Shown in pieces: positions 7,148 to 13,937 of a stretch of DNA of 41,032 nucleotides. Below the pieces are notes generated by a model. It was not told the origin of the DNA and did no database searches. It was given only the letters and a program-made list of their open reading frames with translations. The translations under genes and the position numbers were made by a program. The stretch is from Candidatus Aminicenantota bacterium (GTDB lineage: Bacteria > Acidobacteriota > Aminicenantia > S016-38): the NCBI GenBank assembly GCA_026987025.1, contig JALSNJ010000018.1:1-41032 (forward strand), given 5' to 3'. Positions within the stretch are counted from its first letter, which is position 1; every line of letters begins with the position of its first letter.

Positions 7148-8336
7148 GCTACTCAGAATTCTCCAGGAAGTGGAGGAGGGGGATTTTACATACATATCCG
7201 GGGATTTCCCCCCTGTTCTTTCCAGCGCCCGGGGTCTCTATGTTGAAGATGTGGAGGGGAATCTTTACAGAGATCTTTCATCCTTTTTCGGCGTCAGCAT
7301 GCTCGGACACTCCCCGGATTTTATAAGGGAAGAGGCAGTGAGGGGTTTTTTCCACGGCATGGGGGACCTCCTTCCCTCCCGGGAGAAGGTCCTCCTCCTT
7401 CAGGAGCTTTCGGGGTTGCTGGGGGGAGGCTGGAAGGGGTTGCTCCTGAGCGATGGGTCCGATGCCGTGGAGGCCTGTTTGAGAACGGCCTTCCTTTTCA
7501 GAGGTGGCCGCAGGATTATAGCCTTTGAAGGTGCTTATCACGGTACTTCCTTGGGTTCCCTTCCCTCCACATATTCCCGGAAATTCAGGGAAAAAGTGGA
7601 GAAAATCCTTCCCTTTGCAGCGGCCTTTTTCCCTTTCAAGTCCGGAAGCCTGAAGGAAATTGAAGAAGAGGTGAAGAAAGGAGATGTTTTTGCAATTATA
7701 ATAGAGCCCATTCAGGGAAGGGCCGGGATAAGGCCAGCCCCACCGGAGCTTTTGCATGGGCTGAGAAAAATAACCTCTGAGTATAAAGTTCCTTTGGTTT
7801 TTGACGAAGTTTACACCGGTTTTTACAAGACAGGAAAGCCCTTTGCCAAGGACCTATACGGGGTGGAGCCGGACCTGATAGCTCTGGGGAAGGCCCTATC
7901 CGCTGCTTTTCCGCTTTCTGCCTGTATGGGAAAACCCTGGGTCATGGATGCCTGGGGAAAAAGCACCGGCGAGGCTTCCTACACCTTTACCTTCAGCGGA
8001 AATCCCTTCTTCTGCAGGGTTGCCCTGAGAACTCTCAGGGAATATGAAAGAATTGAGGCCGGGGAGAGGGCCCGCCGAATACAGCTTTGGATGGAGGAGG
8101 GGGTCGGAAGGCTCCCCGGGGCCATAAGCCATAGGGGAATAGGGGTTTTACATGGCTTTGATTTCGGCAAACCGGGGGAAGGGTTCAGGGCCTTCCGCTG
8201 GTTGCTTAAAAGGGGATGGATAACCCTGCCCTCTGGGCTGGCCGGGGAGGCCCTGGAAATAATCCCGCCTTTCACCGTGGAGAGGGAGGTCTTATCCGAG
8301 TTTCTGATGGACCTTTCCGCTTACCTCGGCCTCTAA
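7128..8336 (+). CDS. Class III PLP-dependent aminotransferase
   Basis: The 402-residue protein has the class III aminotransferase fold landmarks: a GLYVEDVEGNLYRDL substrate-side segment, SDGSDAVEACLRTA (phosphate-binding turn), GAYHGTSLGS, IIEPIQGRAGI, VFDEVYTGFYKTG (D226 binds the pyridine nitrogen) and DLIALGKALSAAFPLSA, with K255 as the Schiff-base lysine. The family includes ornithine, GABA and diaminopelargonate aminotransferases and glutamate-1-semialdehyde mutase. The diverged FSGNPFFCRVAL segment does not identify the substrate. The TTG start is supported by a strong Shine-Dalgarno. The nearby P5C dehydrogenase (divergent) hints at amino-acid catabolism, but this is only context. It overlaps the convergent acyltransferase gene by 45 bp. 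Confidence 0.87.
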   Translation: MKRKSSELLRILQEVEEGDFTYISGDFPPVLSSARGLYVEDVEGNLYRDLSSFFGVSMLGHSPDFIREEAVRGFFHGMGDLLPSREKVLLLQELSGLLGGGWKGLLLSDGSDAVEACLRTAFLFRGGRRIIAFEGAYHGTSLGSLPSTYSRKFREKVEKILPFAAAFFPFKSGSLKEIEEEVKKGDVFAIIIEPIQGRAGIRPAPPELLHGLRKITSEYKVPLVFDEVYTGFYKTGKPFAKDLYGVEPDLIALGKALSAAFPLSACMGKPWVMDAWGKSTGEASYTFTFSGNPFFCRVALRTLREYERIEAGERARRIQLWMEEGVGRLPGAISHRGIGVLHGFDFGKPGEGFRAFRWLLKRGWITLPSGLAGEALEIIPPFTVEREVLSEFLMDLSAYLGL

Positions 8337-8930
8337 TTTCTCGTCCAGCTTCCTCAGTTGCCTTTCTATTATCTCCCTCCAGTTCTCCAGGTCTGCCTCC
8401 GGGGGAATAAAAAAGGGGCCCTTTATTTCCATTATCACCTTAGAGAAGGGGGGGAAGAGGTTAAACCTGTCCCAGGAACGCATTTTTTTGGAAGGCCTGG
8501 AAGCGTAGGAACCTATGAAAATTCCGGTCCCTGTCCTGGCAGCGGCGTAAAGGCAACCCATTTTAAGGCGGTGAAGGGGACCCCTTGGCCCATCGGCGGC
8601 AAAGACCACATCCTCCCCTCTGTGGAGGGCCCTTACGGCCTCGGTTAGAGCAGTTCCCCCGAAGCGGGTGGAGGAACCCCGGATGGGTCTATAACCCAGC
8701 AGAGTTGAGACTCTGGCCAGAATTTCTCCGTCCCTGTGGCGGCTTATGATGGGCCTTATACCTCTTTTCCTGAAGAAGTAGAGGGGAAAAAGCATCTTCC
8801 CGTGCCACAGGCATAAAACCGCCCCCTTTCCTGAGGATTTGTATTCCTCATAGGATTCCAGGCCTCTTATTTGCGGTTTTGAAGTGGCCCCCAGGACCTT
8901 CACCGCCAGGGATATAAGCCTTTCCTTCAT
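8292..8930 (-). CDS. DUF374 lysophospholipid-acyltransferase-family protein
   Basis: The 212-residue protein matches the DUF374/LPLAT group: CLWHGKMLFPLYFFRKRGI (the HxxxxxP-like motif region), ISRHRDGEILARV, RPIRGSSTRFGGTAL, FAADGPRGPLHRLK, and a C-terminal helical tail. Members are small membrane-associated acyltransferase relatives, often found near lipid A genes in diderms. The acceptor is unknown here. There is no obvious transmembrane helix beyond the hydrophobic N-terminus. The ATG overlaps the stop of the sigma54 response regulator by four bases (ATGA), so the two are translationally coupled. It converges with the aminotransferase gene. Confidence 0.83.
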   Translation of the reverse strand: MKERLISLAVKVLGATSKPQIRGLESYEEYKSSGKGAVLCLWHGKMLFPLYFFRKRGIRPIISRHRDGEILARVSTLLGYRPIRGSSTRFGGTALTEAVRALHRGEDVVFAADGPRGPLHRLKMGCLYAAARTGTGIFIGSYASRPSKKMRSWDRFNLFPPFSKVIMEIKGPFFIPPEADLENWREIIERQLRKLDEKLEAEVSGKVHQKLG

Positions 8931-10252
8931 TCCAGGCCGTGCTTTTTTATCTTTGCGTACAGGGTCTTGGGGGAAATGCCGAGGATGGAGGCCGCCTTCT
9001 TTATGTCGCCCCCGCAGGCCTTAAGGGTTCTGTAAATTTTTTCCCTCTCCGCCCAGTTCTTTGCCCTTTCCACCGCTTCCTCCAGGGTGCCCGACAGGTC
9101 CAAGGGGACGCTTGCCTCCTGCAAAACTATGTGCTTTTCCGAGATAAAGGGTCCATCCGAAAGGACGGAGGCCCTTTCCAGAACATTTTTTAATTCTCTA
9201 ACATTGCCGGGCCATGAGTAGGAGAGAAGCTTCTTCCTGGCCCCCTCTGTGAGCTTCTTTGGGGGTTTTCCCTCCTCCTTTAAGAGGGCCAAGAAATGCT
9301 CTGCTAAGGGTATAATGTCCTCCTTTCTTTCCCTGAGGGGGGGAATTTCAATGGGGAAAACGGAAAGGCGATAATAGAGGTCCTGGCGGAATTTTCCCTC
9401 CCTTACCAGTTGCGCGAGGTCCTTGTTGGTGGCCACGATAAACCTCACATCCACTTCAATTTCCCTGGTCCCTCCCAGCCTTTCTATTTTTTTTTCTTCC
9501 AGGACCCGCAGGAGTTTTGCCTGGAGGGCAGGGCTCATCTCCGCTATTTCGTCCAGAAACAGGGTCCCCCCTCTGGCCAGCTCAATTCTTCCCGGTTTAG
9601 TCCTGGTTGCCCCGGTGAAGGCTCCCCTTTCGTAGCCGAAAAGTTCACTTTCCAGGAGGGTTTCAGGGATGGAGGCGCAGTTTATGGCCACAAAGGGATG
9701 GTTTTTTCTTCGGCTCATGGAGTGAATGGCCCTGGCGAAGACCTCCTTTCCCACCCCGGTTTCCCCGGTTAGAAGCACGGTTATTTCCGCCTCGGCGGCC
9801 TTTTTTGCCCGGGAAAAGGCCTGAAGAAAGGCCGGGGAACTTCCCACTACCTCCACCGGTGGAGATGTCTCCTTGAACAAAACTGCCCTGGCCTTAAGGA
9901 TTTTCCCCTCCACCGCCCTCTGCAGCACATCCCTTAGATAGTCCGGGTCCACGGGTTTTTCTATAAAATGGAAGGCTCCCCTTTTTATCGCCTCCACTGC
10001 CTGCCTTATGTCCCCGTAGGCTGTGATCAGAATAATAGGGGTGGAGGTTTCCAGGGCGTCCTCTATGAGTTCGCTCCCCTGCCCGTCGGGGAGTTTAAGG
10101 TCCGTAACTATGGCGTCAAATTCCTGCCTCTGTATTTTCTTCCTCGCCGAAGCGAGGCTGTGGGCCTGAGCCACCGAAAACCCCTCTCCCTCTAAGTACT
10201 CCCCCAGGGCAGAGGCCAACCTGCGATTGTCTTCCACCAGGAGAATTTTCAT
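8927..10252 (-). CDS. NtrC-type sigma54-dependent response regulator
   Basis: The 441-residue protein has three domains. Residues 1-120 are a receiver (acidic E7/D8, phosphorylation site D51, T78 and K99). About 133-375 are an AAA+ sigma54-interaction domain with Walker A GETGVGKE (163-170), GAFTGA (210-215), Walker B GGTLFLDE (228-235) and an SWPGNVREL segment. About 400-441 are a Fis-type helix-turn-helix. The intact GAFTGA loop indicates real sigma54 activation. A longer frame from 10318 would run through the tRNA gene antisense, so ATG 10252 is chosen because MKILLVEDN is the natural receiver start. There is no Shine-Dalgarno. It lies 13 bp behind tRNA-Val and probably shares its promoter. 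No cognate kinase is adjacent. Confidence 0.92.
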   Translation of the reverse strand: MKILLVEDNRRLASALGEYLEGEGFSVAQAHSLASARKKIQRQEFDAIVTDLKLPDGQGSELIEDALETSTPIILITAYGDIRQAVEAIKRGAFHFIEKPVDPDYLRDVLQRAVEGKILKARAVLFKETSPPVEVVGSSPAFLQAFSRAKKAAEAEITVLLTGETGVGKEVFARAIHSMSRRKNHPFVAINCASIPETLLESELFGYERGAFTGATRTKPGRIELARGGTLFLDEIAEMSPALQAKLLRVLEEKKIERLGGTREIEVDVRFIVATNKDLAQLVREGKFRQDLYYRLSVFPIEIPPLRERKEDIIPLAEHFLALLKEEGKPPKKLTEGARKKLLSYSWPGNVRELKNVLERASVLSDGPFISEKHIVLQEASVPLDLSGTLEEAVERAKNWAEREKIYRTLKACGGDIKKAASILGISPKTLYAKIKKHGLE

Positions 10253-10265
10253 ACAAAAAAGAAAA

Positions 10266-10340
10266 TGGTGGGCGGCAGAGGATTCGAACCTCTGACCACT
10301 ACCGTGTGAAGGTAGCACTCTACCGCTGAGTTAGCCGCCC
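10266..10340 (-). tRNA. tRNA-Val (anticodon CAC), CCA encoded
   Basis: On the minus strand the seven-pair acceptor GGGCGGC/GCCGCCC, a D-arm, the anticodon stem CTACC/GGTAG around loop TTCACAC (anticodon CAC, reading GTG) and the T-arm with TTCGAAT fold cleanly. The discriminator is A and the CCA end is encoded (10266-10268). The mature body without CCA is 72 nt. Confidence 0.95.
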
Positions 10341-10350
10341 ACTATTAAAA

Positions 10351-10378
10351 ATTATAATTCGGGGATTGAGAATGTCAA
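10351..10378 (-). promoter_or_regulatory. Sigma70-type promoter of tRNA-Val
   Basis: On the minus strand a perfect TTGACA (10373-10378) and a perfect TATAAT (10351-10356) are separated by 16 bases. Transcription would start about 4 bases before the tRNA 5' end at 10340. It probably also drives the response regulator and acyltransferase genes. Confidence 0.85.
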
Positions 10379-10472
10379 GGGAAGACAGAATTTTGCTCCC
10401 GAAGGATATAAAAGCGAAGACTATATTGTGGAAAAATTCCTCCGCCGTTCCATCATTTAAGAGGAGGGGATT

Positions 10473-12065
10473 ATGGTGAGAAAAATCCTTTTTTTCATTG
10501 TTCTGGGGCTTTCCCCCTTAGGGGCCAGGTTGATTTTTGTGGGTCCGAACCCCTATTTTTCCTATAGGACCTTCCCCCAGGACACCTTGCTTTTTAAAAA
10601 TAAAATACTGCTCTTCTTTTCGCTGCAAAGGAGAGGATGGATGGGAAACCTGGACGATCCGGAGGCTTCCCCCAGCCCCACTTACATTTCCACGGAAGAA
10701 AGCGTAAGCGAGGACCTTTACGGGCAAATATACACTGCTGGCTTTAAGGGGACCTGGAAAAATCCCAGCCTTTTGGTTCTTCCCTATTCCATCCGCTTGG
10801 GGGAGTTCGTTTTCTTTCCCCTTTTCTCCGGGAACTGGGACCTTTTTAACCTAAGGGCAGGGGGAACCGCCATAGGGGAGGAGGATGGAAAAAAGTTTAC
10901 CATACCCTTTTCCTCTGAACTTTCTCAGACCAATTCTTCCCTTTCCTTAGGTTTTATGGCCGCAGGTAAGGTGGGGGAGCGGCCCGTGGGCCTGTTGGTG
11001 GAGTATAAGAGGTTTGCGGAGGGAAAGCCCCAGGGCTTTTTAAAATACACCATGGAAGAGGAGGAGAGGGAGCTGGGAATTTTCAACTGGGGTTGGTCCA
11101 CGGTCCACGGGTGCAACCACATCTTCGGGGTTTCGGCCAACATTGACTCCTTCTGGCAGGACTTTTACGCTTCCACATCCTTTTCTCAACTTGACTTAGT
11201 CCTGGGAGCCGACCTCGGGGAGAATAAGATAGGGTTCAGGTTGAGGAGGATCTCCGGAGCTCAGGCCTACTTTGAATACGACCCTGAAGCCAACGCTTTT
11301 TCCCGGGAAAAATGGGGAAATTCACTGGGCAAAATTACCCTCAGGAATTACGGGGTGTGGAAATTGGGGGAATTATCCCCCAAGGCCCGCCTTTTCCTGG
11401 TGACCTTCCTGGAAGCCTCCTTTGTGAGGAATCACGATAGGTGGATGGGGGAGGAGCTTCTGGGAGGATACAGGGAGAACGATTACGAATTGGAGGCACT
11501 TCCCTTCCTTCATTTTGACCTTCCCCGAAACGGCTTTCTGAGGATAGGCACCTCTTTGAGCCTGACCAGAGGGAGCTTCAAGCAGGTGGATATCTGGGGA
11601 GGCAAGGAGGTCATCGCAGGGGGATGGGCCAATTACGGCTGGGAGGAGAGTTGGGAAAGGCCCAGCTACGGAAATTTCTGGAGGATAGTGGTATTCTCCG
11701 AGGCTGACCTGGAGGTGGGCCTCAGCGAATCCCTGAGAGGAATATTCCACCTCTGGACACATCACACCTTCTATTACAAAAAGAAGTTTTACGGAAATAC
11801 AAAAAGCGAAGGGGACCTTCTGAGGTTTGAGGAAAAGGCCAGCAGGAGGTCCTATCTGAAAGAATTCTGGCTCAGCGGAACCCTGGGATTTCTTAAGGAA
11901 GGCCCCGTGAGCCTGGGAGTGTTTCTGGACTTCCCCATCCAGTATGACAATTATATGACCACGGAGGTTAAGGGAACAAAGGGTTATTTCAAGGGGAAAG
12001 CGGACCCTCAGCCCAAAGTGAGAAAGCCGGTGGTCTTATGGGCAGTTTTTGGGATAGGGATTTAA
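10473..12065 (+). CDS. Exported, probably outer-membrane beta-barrel protein of unknown function
   Basis: I do not recognise a family. The N-terminal 18 residues form a signal peptide (MVRKILFFIVLGLSPLGA). The remaining 510 residues are rich in alternating aromatic/hydrophobic and polar residues and contain many short amphipathic strands, such as KARLFLVTFLEASFV and GFLRIGTSLSLT. The protein ends in ...VLWAVFGIGI. These properties fit an outer-membrane beta-barrel, although the final residue is not the usual aromatic. No plug or carboxypeptidase-like domain is present. The start has a good Shine-Dalgarno (GAGGAGGGG). The gene stands alone between tRNA-Val (divergent) and the rex promoter. Confidence 0.7.
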   Translation: MVRKILFFIVLGLSPLGARLIFVGPNPYFSYRTFPQDTLLFKNKILLFFSLQRRGWMGNLDDPEASPSPTYISTEESVSEDLYGQIYTAGFKGTWKNPSLLVLPYSIRLGEFVFFPLFSGNWDLFNLRAGGTAIGEEDGKKFTIPFSSELSQTNSSLSLGFMAAGKVGERPVGLLVEYKRFAEGKPQGFLKYTMEEEERELGIFNWGWSTVHGCNHIFGVSANIDSFWQDFYASTSFSQLDLVLGADLGENKIGFRLRRISGAQAYFEYDPEANAFSREKWGNSLGKITLRNYGVWKLGELSPKARLFLVTFLEASFVRNHDRWMGEELLGGYRENDYELEALPFLHFDLPRNGFLRIGTSLSLTRGSFKQVDIWGGKEVIAGGWANYGWEESWERPSYGNFWRIVVFSEADLEVGLSESLRGIFHLWTHHTFYYKKKFYGNTKSEGDLLRFEEKASRRSYLKEFWLSGTLGFLKEGPVSLGVFLDFPIQYDNYMTTEVKGTKGYFKGKADPQPKVRKPVVLWAVFGIGI

Positions 12066-12111
12066 GTAAAATCTAAAATAAGAAATTATGCCAGAAATTT
12101 ATTTTTTAATG

Positions 12112-12139
12112 TTGAATTTTCTGTTTTTTGTTATATAAT
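12112..12139 (+). promoter_or_regulatory. Promoter of the rex-dsrE-tusA-hdr-qmoC unit
   Basis: TTGAAT (12112-12117) and a perfect TATAAT (12134-12139) are 16 bases apart. A strongly A/T-rich stretch precedes the -35 (12066-12111) and could act as an UP element. The predicted start is near 12146, giving a leader of about 35 bases before the TTG of rex. Confidence 0.7.
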
Positions 12140-12142
12140 ATA

Positions 12143-12168
12143 CCTGTGAATGTGAGAACTTTAACAGG
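12143..12168 (+). promoter_or_regulatory. Imperfect inverted repeat over the rex transcription start (candidate operator)
   Basis: The arms CCTGTGAATGT and ACTTTAACAGG are near-complementary and overlap the predicted start point, a repressor-like position. TGTGAA and TTTAACA resemble Rex half-sites, but known Rex operators are about 18 bp (TTGTGAA-N4-TTCACAA type), whereas here the halves span 26 bp. Autoregulation by Rex is therefore plausible but unproven. Confidence 0.4.
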
Positions 12169-12180
12169 AAGGGGGTTTCT

Positions 12181-12798
12181 TTGATACCCGAGGCCACCAT
12201 AAGAAGGTTAAGCGTTTACCTGAGGTGCCTGAGGAGGGCAAAGGCCAGGGGGGAAGATATGGCCCTTTCTTCCCTTTTGGCCCACAGGTGTGGGGTTTCA
12301 GCTTCTCTGGTGAGAAAGGACCTTTCCTATTTCGGAGGGTTCGGTATAAAAGGGAAGGGATACAGGGTAGATGAACTTATCCGCTCCATTGAGGGAATCC
12401 TGGGAATAGACAGGCCCATAAGGGTGGTTCAAATAGGGGTGGGGAATCTGGGAAGTGCCATCCTCAGATATCTCCAGCAGGTTCCGTATTTCAAAATCCT
12501 TGCGGCCTTTGACATTGACGAGAGGAAATGGGGGAAAAGGGTGGGGGAGGTGGAGATAAGGTCCTGCGGGGAGCTGGGAGAATTCCTCAGGGAAAATCCG
12601 GCAGAATTGGGGGTGATTTCCATACCCCCGGATGGGGTTCAGGATGTAATAGATACTTTGTGGAGGGGAGGGGTAAAGGGGGTCATGAGTTTTGCCCTGG
12701 CTGAGATAGATGTGCCGGAGGGAATGGTCCTTCAGTTCGTGGATATAGCCTCTGAACTGGAATTTCTCTATTACAAGGCAAAGAAACAAAAAAAATAA
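12181..12798 (+). CDS. rex: Redox-sensing transcriptional repressor Rex
   Basis: The 205-residue protein follows the Rex layout. The N-terminal winged helix has IPEATIRRLSVYLRCL, GVSASLVRKDLSYFGGFG and GKGYRVDELI, and the Rossmann NAD(H) domain has VVQIGVGNLGSAIL (about residues 81-94), AAFDIDERKWGK and a C-terminal swapped helix with FVDIASELEFLYY. Rex dimers bind DNA when NADH/NAD+ is low and release it when NADH rises. The start is TTG at 12181 behind GGAAGGGGG. It is the first gene of a run of closely spaced plus-strand genes, so it probably controls the sulfur and Hdr/Qmo genes downstream. Confidence 0.95.
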   Translation: MIPEATIRRLSVYLRCLRRAKARGEDMALSSLLAHRCGVSASLVRKDLSYFGGFGIKGKGYRVDELIRSIEGILGIDRPIRVVQIGVGNLGSAILRYLQQVPYFKILAAFDIDERKWGKRVGEVEIRSCGELGEFLRENPAELGVISIPPDGVQDVIDTLWRGGVKGVMSFALAEIDVPEGMVLQFVDIASELEFLYYKAKKQKK

Positions 12799-12809
12799 AG
12801 GAGGGCATC

Positions 12810-13223
12810 ATGGCAAAGAAATTTGTTCTTGCCATCGTAAGCAGCGGGGCCGAAAAGCTCACCGCCGGGGGAATTATCCTCAGCGGTGCAGTGGCCCAGG
12901 ATATGGAGTGCAAGGTTTTCCTCCTGCTGGGAGGGGCCTATGCCTTCAGGAAGGATTTTGCCGAGGGGCACAGGGCCGTGGGGGATGCCAATTTGTCCAC
13001 GGAAGCCTTCCAGGAGGGGCTTAAGAAGGCCAATGTTCCCCACTGGCTTGAATTCTACAAAAACGCCAAGGAAATGGGGAATGTGAGGTTCTACCTCTGC
13101 GGAACTGCGGGGAAAATCTGGAAGTCCGCGGACAAGGAAGACTTCCACTTGGTGGACGAGGTCTGTGGAATAGGAGAGTACATTTCCTCAGCCGAGGAAG
13201 CCGACCTTAGCATAGTTCTTTAG
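12810..13223 (+). CDS. DsrE-family sulfur relay protein
   Basis: This 137-residue protein of the DsrE/DsrF/DrsH-like fold begins KKFVLAIVSSGAEKLTAGGIILSGAVAQDMECKV, which is the typical first beta-alpha unit. Cysteines are at C34, C97 (FYLCGTAG) and C119 (DEVCGIG), and C97 lies where the persulfide-carrying cysteine usually sits. DsrE proteins accept and pass on sulfane sulfur, often from TusA. The gene is 11 bp after rex with a strong AAGGAGGG and is followed immediately by a TusA gene, so the pair probably works together. The region around residues 50-80 is longer than in minimal DsrE subunits. Confidence 0.85.
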   Translation: MAKKFVLAIVSSGAEKLTAGGIILSGAVAQDMECKVFLLLGGAYAFRKDFAEGHRAVGDANLSTEAFQEGLKKANVPHWLEFYKNAKEMGNVRFYLCGTAGKIWKSADKEDFHLVDEVCGIGEYISSAEEADLSIVL

Positions 13224-13233
13224 GAGGTGTGCC

Positions 13234-13488
13234 ATGACCGAACAGGAACTCAGAGAATTAAAGGCCGACAAGGTGGTGGATGCCAGGGGAACCTCATGCC
13301 CCGGCCCTTTGCTTGCGGCCAAAAGGGCTATTGCGGAGGTTCCGGTGGGAGGCGTTATGGAGGTTCTCTCCTCTGACCCCGGCACCATGAGGGATATCCC
13401 CCTCTGGGCAAAGAAGATGGGCTACGAGTACCTGGGGAGCCTGGAGGAGCCGGGGTACTGGAGAATCTTCGTAAAGAAGACCAAGTGA
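13234..13488 (+). CDS. TusA-family sulfurtransferase
   Basis: The 84-residue protein has the diagnostic DARGTSCPGPLLAAKRAI segment, in which C22 of the CPGP motif carries persulfide sulfur. The rest is the two-layer alpha/beta fold (VGGVMEVLSSDPGTMRDIPLWAKKMGYEYLG). TusA passes sulfur between partner proteins in tRNA thiolation or, beside DsrE and Hdr-like genes, in dissimilatory sulfur metabolism. The start has a strong AGGAGGTG. It overlaps the next gene by a few bases, in keeping with one operon. Confidence 0.93.
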   Translation: MTEQELRELKADKVVDARGTSCPGPLLAAKRAIAEVPVGGVMEVLSSDPGTMRDIPLWAKKMGYEYLGSLEEPGYWRIFVKKTK

Positions 13489-13937
13489 AGATGGAAAGGG
13501 AGGCTAAAGGGGCGGAGGGCTTCCGCCCCAAAATCCTGGTTTTTTCCACCAATAACATCTCGGACCTGGGTATTGACTTGGCCGGAAGCATGCACATGCA
13601 TTACCCCCCTACAGTTTATGTTATATCGGTTCCCTGCTCCAGCGGAATAAAGCCCGGGTGGATCCTCTACGCCATAGAGAGGGGGTTTGACGGGGTTTTC
13701 ATAGCCGCCGATGGGACGGATTGCCCTTATCTTGAGGATTGCACTGCCAGGACCGCCAGGATAACCGGGGAGGCACAGAACCTTCTCAAGGAAAGGGGAT
13801 TCAACCCCATGAGGGTTAAAATGGCCGCCATATGCTCCGTTTGCGCCGAGCCCTTCGTTAACCACATGAAGAATTTTTATTCGGCCCTTGAGAAATTGGG
13901 TCCTTCAAGAAAGGGGGAGGTAAGCGATGAAGTATGA
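13485..13937 (+). CDS. MvhD/FrhD-type [2Fe-2S] iron-sulfur subunit
   Basis: The protein belongs to the 'hydrogenase iron-sulfur subunit' (MvhD) family, which hands electrons between Hdr flavoproteins and a partner. The first 15 residues are charged. The core begins PKILVFSTNNISDLGIDLAG. Conserved cysteines are at C51 (VPCSSG), C80 and C86 (DCPYLEDC), C117 and C120 (ICSVC). The start may be GTG 13485 or ATG 13491, two codons later, and there is no strong Shine-Dalgarno, suggesting coupling to tusA. In QmoB of sulfate reducers this domain is fused to HdrA, whereas here it is a separate gene. It overlaps hdrA by 11 bp. Confidence 0.88.
   Translation: MKMEREAKGAEGFRPKILVFSTNNISDLGIDLAGSMHMHYPPTVYVISVPCSSGIKPGWILYAIERGFDGVFIAADGTDCPYLEDCTARTARITGEAQNLLKERGFNPMRVKMAAICSVCAEPFVNHMKNFYSALEKLGPSRKGEVSDEV

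Noticed and set aside
10253-10318. Longer N-terminus of the sigma54 regulator, starting inside the tRNA-Val antisense
   Set aside because: It would translate tRNA sequence, and the family's natural start (MKILLVEDN) is at 10252.
12143-12168. A canonical Rex operator
   Set aside because: The half-sites are farther apart than the known 18-bp type, so it is reported only as a candidate operator.
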